Assembly: GCA_029990175.1 (NCBI GenBank)
Contig: JARKIP010000033.1
Coordinates: forward strand, 9,300,001-9,364,000
Length of the DNA: 64,000 nucleotides
Reading direction: 5' to 3'
Source: Petunia secreta
Taxonomy: Eukaryota > Streptophyta > Magnoliopsida > Solanales > Solanaceae
Under the pieces are notes generated by a model. That model was not told where the DNA came from, did no database searches, and saw only the letters and a program-made list of their open reading frames with translations. A program made the translations under genes and the position numbers. Of the stretch, positions 1 through 11,808 are shown piece after piece. Each line of letters starts with the position of its first letter. Within the stretch, counting starts at the first letter, position 1.

Positions 1-902
1 CTCTATGCCAATTGGGATCTGGATGAAGCATAGAGATATGATGATATGGTTACTATTCGGGTCAGAAGGTGAGATTGGACCACACTGCGTTGAACGCTTT
101 CTTGGGGGTTGAGGACCCCGAATATGACGAGCTGACGGACTTTATTAGGAAGCCTGATTACAAGGCCATGCGGGAGACATTGTGTAGTGAGAGCTCCACT
201 CATAGGCGGGAGCGAACTGAGTCAGGAAGACACAAATTCATGTTCTTTTCACAATTTTTGAAAACAGCTCGAGTGTGGATGAGATTGATAAATGCACGCA
301 TCTTGCCTTCATCTCATTATACCGAGGTCACCAAGACTCGGGCGTGCATGGTTTAATTTTTCATGACCGGGAGGCCGGTTAACATCGGCTACTACATGCT
401 GAGGTTGAGGAGTGAGCAAAGGAAGTCGAAGACATGTAGCCGTTTGTATTTTGAGAACATTCTTACCCGGTAGCTGGAGCAGGCTGGAGTCCCAGTTGAT
501 GAGGTCGGGGATTGCATTGTCCCCGACATTGAGAAGCCTTTTGATATAACTGCGGTGAAGGGTGTGACCACTACTGCACCAGTGCGCCTGACGGTGGACG
601 AGTGGCGGGACACAGACGCCAACTTTTCCGCCCGTCATTACTTGATGATGGAGCACATAGCCCGGCAGGCTGGCATGGATATGGCGGCGCTTGATCGCAC
701 AGTGCCTTTATTGGAGTCTTCAAGACGCCTGCTGGGTATGACTCAGGCAGTAGAGGTGCCTCCGAAGGAGGATGAGAACACTGATTCGGACATCGTTGAC
801 CGTGATCCAGACAGTGACGCTGTGGAGACTGATGCTGAGGGAGGTGCCACTGATGGGGAGGAGGAGGACTATGACCGCACTCCAGCGCACCATCCAGTGT
901 AG
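1..902 (+). pseudogene. Athila-type env-like ORF, 3' part, degraded
   Basis: Plus-strand coding remnant in two or three frames, open at the window edge. The first part (69-356) reads like the helical plant-transposon domain found in the env-like ORF of Athila elements, with the local motif ARILPSSHYTEV. The last part (555-902) ends in a strongly acidic Asp/Glu tail and a TAG stop at 900-902. The two parts are in different frames and there is a TAG at about 469, so it cannot make one protein. In this family the ORF lies between pol and the 3' LTR; its function is unproven. The downstream noncoding tail matches that of gypsy element G (from 41452), which supports the family call. The lineage call rests on remembered domain style, not on a search. 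Confidence 0.6.
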
Positions 903-2090
903 GGCAGCTGGCCTTCAGGGAAGTTTCCTTTACTTTTGCACTTGCTTCTTTGTCGCACTGAGGACATTGCTTAGTTTTAAGTGTGGGGTGGGGAACTCCC
1001 CTTTATTTTTGAGGTTAGGGATGCATGTACCGTAGGATTTTCTTGTGTCACTTGACTTTATTTTGATTTGTTTCTTGCTTTAATATATGAAAAAAATTGA
1101 AAAAAAAAAATTGAAAAAAAATTAGAAAACCAATGAAAAATTCCAAAAGGATTTTCCTTTTAGTCATTATTAGTGGTACATGTCATCCGTCCCGTGGGTT
1201 TTCTTATGACCTCGGTTCTTTTCCACGGGGAGGCCTTTGAACCGGGTAGTTTTTATTATTTTTAAGATTAGAATAGTTAGTATAGGTGGCCCTAGACGAA
1301 GGAAATAGGTAGAATGCTAGGTGCCTTTGATTTGTTTGATACCGGTGGACTTGAACTTGTTGCATGTGCTATGTATGGTGTCCTTTGGTTTTAAATTGTG
1401 ATGCATGTCTAGAGAAAAAAATGGAACGACCCCCTTGAGATGCTTGAGTCCACTTGCTTGACTTTGTTATGAACCTTTGTGCATTAGTGCTTAATTTTCC
1501 ACAAGTTGCACTCTAAATGGTTGATTGAGAGTTGTGATGGAGCCTTTTTGTGTAGACTGTGTGCAATGTGTGTTGTAAGGCATGTTCTTATTATACTCCA
1601 TGTTTGCATATTGCTGTCTAGAACTTGCCCCGTGTGTGTGCAAAGCGAAATCCTAGGTTTGCTCTTGTCGGGAAATGATACAGGCATTCTTTTGATTTGC
1701 CTACCCTTACATATACACCTTGGACTTGATAGTTGTGATTTCTTTGACCTTTTTGTTGGCACCCACACCCCGAGCCTACCCACATGTTCTAAATTGTTCT
1801 CTTTTGGCCCTTTACTCCTTAAGCACTTTAATTGATAATGTTGTTTTATTGTGGAGTTGTGGTTGAAATATTGGGAGGTTTTTTAGTAGAACCAATGAGG
1901 GGAAAATTTGATAAATTGTGTAGTAGTTTTTATGAGCATTGGCAAGGTTGGAAAGAAATGAATAGAAAAAGAAAACAAAGAGAGCAAAGTTGAAAAGAAA
2001 AAAAATTGGAAAAAGAAATAAAGAGAGAAGAATATCATCCTTGCTAGTGTGTGTTAAAAAGAAAAAAAATTTTGCTACTTGTTGAGAAAG
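903..2090 (+). mobile_element. 3' noncoding tail of the Athila-like element
   Basis: There is no credible ORF. The stretch matches 41452-42620 inside element G almost line by line, for example GAGGACATTGCTTAGTTTTA followed by AGTGTGGGGTGGGGAACTC. The phrase resembles the 'gaggacattg...aagtgtggggtgg' block typical of Athila-class 3' regions. The match stops abruptly after TGCTACTTGTTGAGAA at about 2090, where the LTR of element H begins. Confidence 0.75.
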
Positions 2091-2811
2091 TGATGCAACC
2101 CGAACATGTACTGATCAAGTGTTCGACCCACCGAGGAGACCGATGACACGAAGCCAAGCCAAGCTGCTGCACGATGTGCACATTCACTTAGCCTGGCCGA
2201 AGGGAAACAACTGCCCCGAAGCTGAGTGGCCGGGCACAAGAACCGAAGGCATTATCTTCAGATTTGAGCCCGAAGGCAAAGTGACCGAGGACAATGAGCT
2301 CGAGGACAATTGAGTGTCCGAAGACAATGCGTTCGAGCAAGCAACCGAGCACCAAAGTCAAGGCTGCCGAACACAAACTTGTCTCAGCCCTGCGTGGCTT
2401 GTTCTTATTAGTCACTTGTGACTATTTACTACTTTATCCTTAGTATAGCCTATAAATAGTCCATTTTCATTTCATTGTAAGGAATCCAGTTTTTAGTATA
2501 TGAAAAACATAGCAAGTGCTATTGTGAGTCTCCGATGGAGCCGAACCCCGACGTGGGCTTTTAAAGAACTTGTGTCAACCGGTGTTATTCGATTGAACAA
2601 CTTCTTCTTGATCATTCAATTTGCAAGAAGCGGGTCTTTCTTGAGGATTGTTGCATAGTATAGGTGCGTCTTGATTTCCTTTCAATCGAGCTTTGAGACA
2701 GGTTCCTCACTGTTCTTTTGAATCGAAGCAAGATTTGTCTTGCTTCTATCTTCACTTTCTTGTTATTTATCTTCCGCGTTCGTGTTTAGCATTCTCCTCG
2801 GTTTGCTTGCA
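2091..2811 (+). repeat. 5' LTR of gypsy element H
   Basis: It begins with TG exactly where homology to the interrupted element stops and ends with CA at 2810-2811, seven bases before the primer-binding site. It is 721 bp long. A TATA box (TATAAATA, 2451-2458) sits in the expected U3 position. No second LTR copy lies in the window, so the ends rest on the insertion breakpoint and the PBS spacing. Confidence 0.75.
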
Positions 2812-2817
2812 CCATCT

Positions 2818-2833
2818 TGGTATCAGAGCAAGG
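2818..2833 (+). other. Primer-binding site of element H (initiator Met tRNA)
   Basis: TGGTATCAGAGC matches the complement of the 3' end of plant initiator methionine tRNA, the usual primer of chromoviral gypsy and Copia elements. It lies a few bases after the CA end of the LTR. Confidence 0.85.
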
Positions 2834-4020
2834 TTTGAGTTTGTTCTTACAACCTCAAATCCTGTTCACTTAAAATCGTGCTTGTGTCTTCAGTTTCAGC
2901 TTTCTTCCATGTGTTTGATTGTTGTTGCTGAACGTTTATAAAAAATAAAAAAAAAGTAGAAAACAAAAATTCAAAAATTGTGTTTGATTGTTGGTTGTTT
3001 GGATTAACAACCATTGATTCTTGTTCACCATTGTTCCCTGATTCCAACAAGCACCCGACGTACTGATTTCGTGACTAGGGTTTCTTGGTGAAATTTGGGA
3101 CTGTTTTGAGCTTTAATGGTGACTGGAACTCGAACCCTATCGAGTTTGGATGAAACCGATGAAGATTGGTGGTTCTTGAGTGATTTGGGTTTGTTTTGTG
3201 CTTGAAAATTTGAAGTTCTGTGTTAAACTCGTTGTCCATATGCCGGAAATTGTTACAAGATTGTAACAGTGTACGACGCGAAGGAGCTGAAATCTTAGCT
3301 CAAAAACTTCGATTGGACTTCCTCCGTTGTTGTTGGAACCGGAGTTGAAAGAGCAACCCAAATATTGTTAAATTCGTGGTCAGTGAACTGAAGCTGTTTA
3401 ATCCGTACGCCGGAGCAAAGCTACACTGTTCTATTGAAGAAGAAAGGGGTAAAGTGTAGACATCAAAACCCCAGGTGAAAAGTTGTCGGCTGAGAAAAGG
3501 AAAGTGGATAAGGTAAAACCCTATCCGTACCAAGGAGGGACCACTCTTTTACGGACAAGAGCTGGTGTGTTCGAAAAAGATTCCAAAATGGAATCAAAGG
3601 GTAGATTCTCCTAGGTTTCCACTTTTCTGTTCGAAATTCTAGTTAGTGGATCTTTTGAGTAATTGTTCTACTCGAGGTCGTACTAACTCATTTGAGCTGA
3701 TAGGAACTCGTGCGTGGGTGACCGAAGTCCAACTTCGTAGAAAATTTCTTTTGACTTTCCGAAGCGCAAGAGTAAATAGCTGTCCGTTCCATCGAGTCAA
3801 ATCAACTCACTCTTCCCGAAGTAAGACTTCGTAGATTGTCAAATTCGAAGGAATTGAGAGAGGTTGATCAACCGAGGAAGCCATTGGCTACAAGTTCTTG
3901 AGTGACCAAAACCGAACCCATAAATTGAGTGGACCCGAGTGCCACCCATTAAAGGTGAGGGAGTGTGTGAGGTGATTTCTAACCTTAACATTTGTTTTGT
4001 CTTTGATCTGTGCAGGTACC

Positions 4021-6669
4021 ATGGCTGGGAATGGAGGCGATGGCAAAGGCATTGAGAAGCCTGAAGTGTCGTTAGCCGATCTCATGGCTGCGATACAAGG
4101 CGTCAGTGCCGAAGTAAGAGGAGTGAGTGTTCGAGTAGCTCAACTCGAACAAGGAAGTGCGTCTGTGGCCATGAATGGGTCCGGCGCTGGGACTAGCCAT
4201 TCCACTGCAATGAAACCTGAGCTGTATGCTGAGCTTGTTCGACAACATCAGTTGACGAGTGAAGCAATTCGAAGAGAGCTTAACGTGGGCAATCCCCAAG
4301 CACAACAAAACTTGGGCAATCCCCAAGCTGGTTATCAAAACTTGGGCATTCCCCGAGGAGAAAGGATACCACTTCCAAAGGCCCGAAGAGATCTTGGAGC
4401 CGTTGTCGAAGAGGTTGATGAAGAGGAATTTCCCGAGGACGAATATGAGAATGAGCCGCCATTCGCTCAATGAAGGCAAGCTCACCGAGGTCGTGGAAAT
4501 TTCCGAGGTCGAGGCCGAGGTGCAAATGTTGAAAGAAATATTGAGCGTGAGGCTGATGATCGTGGTGATGAGTATCCCGAACAGGTTCGTGGTGTTCGAG
4601 ACTCAAACTTGAACAGTGTCAAGATCACTATTCTACCCTTTAAAGGAACTAGTGATCCAGATGAATATCTTGAATGGAAGCTTAAGATGGAGCGCATCTT
4701 TGAAACCAATGAGATGACCGAAGAGAGAAAAGCTGCTCATGCTATTGCTTCATTCGAAGCTTATGCATCAACATGGTGGGAATCTGACAAGAGGCATAGA
4801 AGAAGAAATGACTATCCAGTAGTTAATACTTGGCCACAGTTGATGAGAGCAATGGATGCTAAGTATTTGAGTGCCAAGTACAGGCAAACTCAAATGCAAA
4901 AGCTCTATGAGCTAAAGCAAGGGTCCAAGTCAGTTCAAGAGTATCATGATGAGTTCGAAAAGGTTCGATTGAATCTTAATCTCACCGAAGACGAAGAACA
5001 AGCCATTATTCGATTAAAAAATGGCTTGGCTCGGGATGTGTCATCTCAATTGAGGCTCCACGTGTATCACACGTTGGAAGATTTGTTCGATGCTGCCACC
5101 GAAGCTGAAAAATTGGTGAAGGACGATAAGGCAAACCGCTATCGAGGAGTCACTACTTCTACTCCTTTGAACCGAGGTAAAGAATGGAAGAGTCCAAACG
5201 AAACAAGTGCCAACACTGTTCGAGATTCGAAGAGACCCTTCGAGAGGGGTGTGACCGTGAACCAACAAAGAGAAGTGGGAGGTAAGACTCAACTTAACTC
5301 TCCTAGTGCTTCAAATATTCAGTGCCACAAATGCAAAGGTTATGGTCACATGGCAAAAGAGTGTCCAACTCGCAAAGTTATGCTTCTACTCGAAGATGGA
5401 ACCGTCCATGAGCAAGCAAATGACACCGAGGAGGAATTTATCGAGGAGATTGACCGAGTTGAAGGTGATGATGATCGTAAAGCTACCGAAGCTGATCATC
5501 CGGAAATGTTTCTTGTGGTTCGAAGAAATTTGAGCTGCATGACTCTTGTAGAAGAGGACAACCAAAGAGAAAACCTCTTTCATGCCCGATGTCGAGTAAG
5601 GGGTAAGGTGTGTTCGATGATCGTTGATTCTGGTAGTTGTGAAAATGTGGTGAGCCAAACTTTGGTTTCACAAATGGGACTAACTACTTTGAAGCATCCC
5701 CACCCTTACAAATTACAATGGCTGAATGAGTGTGGAGAATTGAGAGTTGTCAAACAAGTGTGGATCAAGTTCAGAATCGGAGAGTATCAAGATGAAATGA
5801 TATTCGATGTGGTGCCGATGCAAGCTTGTCATTTGCTATTAGGACAACCATGGCAATATGACCGAACAGCTGTTCACAATGGCAGATCCAACACTTACAC
5901 TGTAAAGCTCGATGGGAAAAGTTTCATACTCAAACCCTTGTCTCCAAAGCAAGTCACCGAGGACTATAAACGAATGAAAGAATTGAAAGAAGCGGCCAAA
6001 GCTAAGCTTCCGATGGGAGCAAAATTGGGGCCCGAAGAGACAAACTCACTACCCGAAGCAAAAGGAATCCGTGCAATCATGCAACCGGGTGAGTTACTAC
6101 GAGGCAACGACAACGATCAGATGATGATTTGCCTCGTGCACAAGGGTATCTTTCTTAACTCTAATGATGATTTTTCTAGTGATAACCCTTTGCCTAGTGC
6201 TGTACAAAGTGTTTTGCAGGACTTCGGAGACATGTTCACTGAAGAAATGCCAGGTGGATTACCTCCATTGAGAGGAATCGAGCACCAAATTGACTTCGTA
6301 CCGGGGTCACAAATCCCCAACAAACCTGCATACCGGTGTAATTCCGAAGACACCAAAGAGCTCCAATGGCAGGTTGACGAGTTGTTGAACAAGGGCCTTG
6401 TTCGAGAGAGCTTGAGTCCTTGCGCCGTTCCTGTTATACTTGTCCCAAAGAAGGATGGAACATGGCGAATGTGTGTTGATTGCCGAGCAGTCAACAAAAT
6501 AACGGTAAAGTATCGTCATCCTATCCCTCGATTAGATGACATGCTAGATAAGTTAAGTGGTTCTTCATGCTTTACGAAGATAGACCTCAGGTCCGGTTCT
6601 ATTGAAACATTTAATAAAAGAAAATGTTTATTTCAAAGAATAGCAGGCTGTTTTTTTTTAATGATTTAG
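4021..6669 (+). pseudogene. gag-protease-RT (partial) polyprotein of gypsy element H
   Basis: Translation from ATG 4021 (MAGNGGDG) stays in one frame to 6669, with a single in-frame TGA at 4471-4473. Order: an N-terminal region with three near-identical NLGNPQA-type repeats; an RG-rich stretch; the retrotransposon gag domain (about 4640-5130); a CCHC knuckle CHKCKGYGHMAKEC (about 5323-5364); an aspartic protease around IVDSGSCENVV (5620-5650, catalytic Asp present); and the RT N-terminus with VPKKDGTWRMCVDCRAVNK (about 6447). RT homology stops after DLRSG at about 6595; the last 24 codons are unrelated AT-rich sequence. The 1.2 kb before the ATG is a long noncoding leader. The single stop and the truncation make it non-functional. 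Confidence 0.85.
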
Positions 6670-7154
6670 AAACATGAGCCTATTCTTTAAATAATGATTT
6701 TCACATATAGTCCTTATTTTAAAATGGTTGACAGAACACTCAATAAAGTTTTTTTTTTTTTTTGCTATATGGAGGATTGCCTCCTACTTTAAGTGGAAAA
6801 TTATTACTGATGGGCTGAAAGATGGGAAAGTGTAGATTTGGCTTATGGGCCATTATTCATACTCTTTCATTATTGTTTTTATTTGGCTGATAGTCTAATG
6901 AAAGTAACTAGTCAAATCTGCATTCTTTATTTATATGTGAATATTCAGATTGCAAGACTTGCGAGTTTAATCTTCTAAAATATAAATTTAATATTTATAT
7001 TTTTAATAAAATTATTTTTTTTAATGTCGCATGCTTACAAATATTAACTAGTTTAATATTTAATATCTTTGTTAATTAGTTTAACGAATGCATAAATATT
7101 AATTATTTTAATATTTAACTTATTTTATTTAATATTGTTATTTCCCACGATACA
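6596..7154. other. AT-rich intergenic stretch
   Basis: I see no gene here. It is AT-rich, with poly-T runs and an imperfect local duplication of an 'AAATATTAACTAGTTTAATATTTAA'-like phrase at about 7038-7125. It separates truncated element H from the minus-strand SIRE-like LTR. Confidence 0.5.
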
Positions 7155-7946
7155 CCACTTTACTGTTTGAAGGACCAGTTACTTAAAATGTGTTCCTTTA
7201 CTATACGATATGCGGAATTAAAACTGTAAGTAATTGAACACCAGATATTAGCGTGGAAAAATCCCTTGACTCGGGATCAAAAAACCACGACCTACTTCTC
7301 AAGTAAGATTTCAACTTCACTATGTAAAAAGACCCACTTGGTTACAAGACTGCCTCTTACTAACCTAGGACTAACTCTAATCCTTTGGTGATCTTTCTCA
7401 CGATCTGTGAAGTTGTGTCAAGTCCACGACTTGAACCAGAAAGTTTACAACTCGATTATTGCTTACTACAGTTGAACTAAGACTTGAACTTTTACAAGAT
7501 TCAATCTAAGGAACAGGTTCTAACTTAGTTCTACTGTAGCTAACTGATTACACAAATAAACTAATGACTCTTTTAAGCTTTTGCTCGATGCTCTCTGTAT
7601 TTGTGCACACTTCTATGGATGATATGCTCCACGTTTTATAGCTCCAGCAGCCAAGAAGTGTTGATGAATTAGAACTCCAAAGCTCCCTTGAGTTTGAGTC
7701 CTAATTGGATTCTACTCTTTAGAATCCGGATCTTCTATCCTTTATCCTTTGTTTATGCAATCTTTTCGTATATGTTTAGACCTGCATAATTATCAAGATA
7801 AACATTAGGTTTAGGATAATTAATAATATCTCAACTTAAACGATTTTGCATGAATTATCTATTTAGCTGTAGTGATTCAAAGGAACAGGTCCTTTGAATC
7901 CGTTCCTCAGTCATCAGTCAAAACTCCAAGCTTATCCAAGCTAACA
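7155..7946 (-). repeat. 3' LTR of the SIRE-like Copia element
   Basis: On the minus strand the LTR starts TGTTAGCTTGGATAAGC at 7946, directly after a purine tract (AAAAAGGGGGAAAA). A TATA-like TATAAAACGT lies near 7640-7631 on the minus strand. The far end, near 7155-7205, is not certain. A 122 bp piece of the same LTR recurs at 27109-27230 with only about two differences, which confirms the 7946 edge. Confidence 0.75.
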
Positions 7947-7960
7947 TTTTCCCCCTTTTT
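7947..7960 (-). other. Polypurine tract of the SIRE-like element
   Basis: On the minus strand this is an uninterrupted purine run (AAAAAGGGGGAAAA) abutting the TG that starts the LTR, as expected for the plus-strand DNA primer of an LTR retrotransposon. A second purine-rich block at about 8119-8109 could be an older or auxiliary tract. Confidence 0.7.
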
Positions 7961-8392
7961 GATGATGACAAATTCATAAGCATAGCTTCATATCCTTAAT
8001 GTCCTGAAGTACACCTTAAGCTCAAAAAGCAGTTAGTAGAGACTTTATTCATCATTAAGGAACAGATTTTCAACTAGGTATAAGTTCACGCAAAATCAAA
8101 CTTAATCTTCCCCCTTTTGGCATCATTGAAAAGGTTGCATAAAAATATAACTCAAGGTTAGAATTAATCAGCACATGGCCATTGAGGCAACTCAAAATGC
8201 AAACATAAATCAGATTAAAGCAACTGCAAGACAATGATATTAGCCATCAAAGATAATTCATTTAATCAAAAGATGAAACCAGGGGATACAAGCAAGTACT
8301 ACAGAATTATTCAAGGACTAAGGAAGGAAAAGACTAAGGCACTAGACTAGGCTAAATCCCACTGGACAAAAGATAGCTAAAGGTTAAGGTGG

Positions 8393-10328
8393 TCAGGATG
8401 TGGAAGGACCAGGTCCCTGAGACTTGTTAAGCAACTCAAACATCTGCTTGAGCATTCCCTCATTGGTCTCCTTTGCCTTTGTGGCCTCTGCCTTCCAGTA
8501 ATTCTTCTCCTCTTCCAACCTTGCTATCTCAGCAGACTGAATAGCAACCTGTTGCCTAAGTACCCTCACTTTGTTGTTCAATGGCTGCCTCCCAACACCA
8601 GTCTGTGGCGGATCAACCTGAACTGGCAAATCACAACTTATCAATGTGGCACAGCCAAATTTTTCCTTCTTTGTAGCCTTCACTACCCCTTCCAATGGAA
8701 TCTTCAATTTTGCAAACACATCAGTTAAGATGAACCCAAACGGCAAGGAGTGCTTTCTCTTCCCAGCTATCACCCTTTTTATCAGGTGGATCATAAAACT
8801 GGGCTAGTTGATCTGCTTTTCAGTGTCCAACAGTTCCATAAGGACCAGGTCCATGAAACTGGCAATTCCTCTTTTTTCCTGCCTTGGCATCACAACTTTG
8901 TTCACAAATTCGAACAGTGCTTGGTGCTGTGGGTGCATCTCACTTTTCTGCACAGCCCTGGGTTTTTCTTTCCCTTTATTCTCAGCAAACTTCCTAGTGA
9001 TCTCCAAATCAGTCGGCAACTTTGTCAAGTCCGGCCAAACCTTCTTGACATAACTGTCATACCCAGTAAAAGGTATACCCAACAACTCACCAAGTTCCCT
9101 GGTATCAAACATTATCACATTTTCATTAATAGAGGTAGTAATCTTGTCATCTTTGATAGAGCAGTTCTTGTAGAACTCTTGCACCATCCCCTTTGCACAC
9201 CTGCCAGAAATCTTAAGGACCGTGTCCCTCCAGCCCTGAGCATGCAGTTTTTGTAGCAACCATAGCATCCCTTCTTCTTGCACATCAGACAGTACTCTAC
9301 CTTTCAACACCTTCTTGGTAAGCATGTCATCATGAACACAGTGTACAGACTCATCACCTTCAGCTTCACTGTCACTCTCATCTCCAGCAAAAGACTCATC
9401 ACTGTCACTAGCAGAACTTTCAGTCACAGCAACTCTTTTAGAGGACCTGGTCCTCTTAGCAGCCTTTTCTGCAGCTTTAACAGAACTTCTTGTTACCCTT
9501 CTTTGAACAACTTTTCTTTTCTTTGACTCAGGCACAACCTCCTCAGCATCTGCCATCTCATCATCTTCACCAACATCATCATATTCAATATCCTCCACTT
9601 CTTCCTCTTCAACCACCTGTTTTCCTTTCCCTTTTCTGCTCCATTCTAAAGCAGCAGCTAATTGTTCATCAGCAGCTTTAGCAGCACTTCTTGTCCTCCT
9701 AACTCCAGAAGCAGGGGTTGAGGCAGAAGGAACAGGTCCTTTTGCCTTGGAGGAACTTTCAAATTTCTTCTTATTTCCGGGCTTATAACTGTCACCTATT
9801 TTCTTCAACTTAGCAGCAATTTCAGCAGTAACATGGTCATCAATGGGTCCCTTTCTAGCTAATTTTCTTTTCAGATCCTAATGTTGATCAAATCCACCAA
9901 AGGCCTATCACTATCACTTATAGCTTCATCAACATCTATAACATCCTCCATGGGTGCTCTAAAAGCAGCCTCTGGAGACCCCGATGACCCATGCATGGGT
10001 GCTTCCAACCTCTTAACTGTTTCCCCCTCAAGAACAGCCTCTGACCCCTCTCCCTTTTCCACTTCATCTATCACAACATTCAAAGGATAGGTAAAATTTA
10101 CCTGATACTGATACAGAACCATAGCTCGTGACAAATCCTCAACCTGCTCAGCAATGATTCAGCCGTGGGAACTGGTCCTTCCCCCTGAATTTTAGGTTCA
10201 GGTATTTCTGGGATTGTTTCAGGAATTTCAGGGTTTAGGTTAGTGGTATCCATGGGTGAAGAAGGGTTGAGATTTTGTGGTTGATCAGAGGTGGGTGCAG
10301 TTGAAGAATTATCAGAAGAAAGAGACAT
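8393..10328 (-). pseudogene. Env-like ORF of the SIRE-like element
   Basis: Minus-strand ORF between RNase H and the 3' LTR. N-terminal part (10328-about 10150): Ser/Pro/Thr/Asn-rich. Middle (about 10134-9871): acidic, in another frame. Core (9808-8804): a basic/acidic disordered stretch followed by a helical domain of the kind shared by plant transposon env-like proteins. C-terminal part (8794-8393): a Glu/Lys-rich probable coiled coil (LEEEKNYWKAEATKAKE). The core and C-terminal parts are in the same frame, separated by one TAG at 8806-8804 that looks like a Trp codon turned amber. At least two frame changes break the N-terminal half. No signal peptide or clear membrane segment is visible, so 'env-like' describes position only. 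Confidence 0.75.
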
Positions 10329-10929
10329 TCTTGCAATTCGAATTAAAAGATAATTGACTATTCTTTCTGAAGTTTTGAGAATTTTAGTTGATGAACAAGG
10401 TAAAAGAATAATGGGGGAAGAGGAGTGTATTTATAGGATGAATTAGGTAGTAGAAATAGAGTAGGAATCAATCACACTTACCTCAGCACAACATGCAACG
10501 GTTATGGACTCTTGGGAGTCTCCCGGAGAAATAGAGTCGTTGGGCTGCCAGGTTACCTTTTCAGAGTGGGAACTGTTCCTCCGATGGGACTCTTTTGCAA
10601 TTTGGATATGGTTAGGAAACTTAGTGGGATTTATCCTAATCACAAGTTACCTATAGCCTTTATACTTCTAAATTAACTGAATAATAACGAGTACATACCT
10701 GATTTTAACACGAAAATTCAGTGTCCTTCCAATTTGCAACATTTTTTATCATCTGAAATTCTAAGAGCATAAGGGTAACATCATTCAATTTTAGCAACTC
10801 TAAATAAGAAATATGGCATAAGAGTATACATTTAAGTATTAAGCTGGACTGAATCATTCATAATGACTTGAATAAAATTCATTTTAAGAGCAATTTTCTA
10901 GCCAGTTATGAAGTAAAGCATTGATGATT

Positions 10930-11808
10930 TTATGTGAATTTAATCATCCCTAATTCCAACCTATTTCTTTCAAAATCCTCTCTACCTAGAGCTTTTGTAA
11001 AAATGTAAGAAATTTGCTTTTCAGTGGAACAAAATGCTATGGTGATCAAACCTTTTTCATAATTGTCTCTTAGGAAATGATGTCTTCTATCAATGTGCTT
11101 AGCCGTTTTGTGATGCACTGGATTCTTTGTCATATTAATAGCACTAATGTTATCACAATAGATAGGAACAGTTCCTACATCAACACCAAAATCCTGTAAT
11201 TGTTGTTTGATCCATAACAACTGTGAACAACATGAAGCAGCTGCCACATATTCAGCCTCAGCAGTGGAAAGTGCCACTGAGTTTTGTTTCTTGGTTCCCC
11301 AAGAAACCAAACACTCCCCAAGAAAATGTGACATACCTGAGGTACTTTTTCTATCAACAAGGAAACCTGCATAGTCAGCATCAGTATATCCAACAAGATT
11401 AAAACTACCACCTTTTGGATACCAAAGTCCCAAGGGACCTGTTCCTTTCAGATACCTCAATATTCTTTTAACAGCTTTCAAATGAGATTCCTTAGGATCT
11501 GATTGAAACCTAGCACACAAACCAACACTGAACACAATATCAGGTCAACTAGCAGTTAGATAAAGTAGAGAACCTATCATACCCCTATACATTTTTTGAT
11601 CAACTGATATTCCATGTTCATCAAGATCCAATTTTGTGGCAGTGGCAATAGGTGTGTCAATTTCCTTAGCATCCATATCAAATCTTTTAAGTAATTCCTT
11701 AACATATTTTTGTTGATGGATCATAGTTCCATTTGAAGTTTGCTTAATTTGTAAACCCAAAAAGAAATTGAGTTCACCCATCATGCTCATCTCAAACTCA
11801 TTCCCCAT
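10930..11808 (-). pseudogene. Copia RT C-terminus and RNase H (SIRE-like)
   Basis: Minus-strand pol fragment in one frame with a TGA at about 11545. Upstream of the stop is the RT C-terminal part (GELNFFLGLQIKQ, IDTPIATATKLDLDE, MYRGMIGSLLYLTAS). Downstream is RNase H with SHLKAVKRILRYLKGT, GYTDADYAGFLVDRKSTSG, ALSTAEAEYVAAASC and CDNISAINMTKNPVHH. The RT catalytic YVDD region would lie further right in degraded sequence. It is followed by about 600 bp of noncoding DNA before the env-like ORF. Confidence 0.9.

Larger units (their letters stand above)
2091..6595 (+). mobile_element. Ty3/gypsy element H, 3'-truncated
   Basis: An LTR, primer-binding site, roughly 1.2 kb leader and gag-protease-RT reading frame lie in the correct order. 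The element ends inside RT just after the motif KIDLRSG at about 6595; the rest of RT, RNase H, integrase and the 3' LTR are missing. Its left edge is sharp because the host Athila-like sequence is known uninterrupted at 42600-42625. Gag, a CCHC knuckle and an aspartic protease in one frame before RT fit the chromovirus branch of Ty3/gypsy, but without integrase the lineage cannot be fixed. Confidence 0.8.

Noticed and set aside
1484..1835. Open frames on both strands in the Athila-like 3' tail
   Set aside because: The homologous stretch 42000-42340 in element G does not keep these frames open, so they are not under coding selection.
6625..6695. Imperfect hairpin AAAGAATAGCAGGCT / AGCCTATTCTTT
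   Set aside because: Considered as a Helitron or MITE end; no CTRR terminus, no flanking TSD and no second copy.
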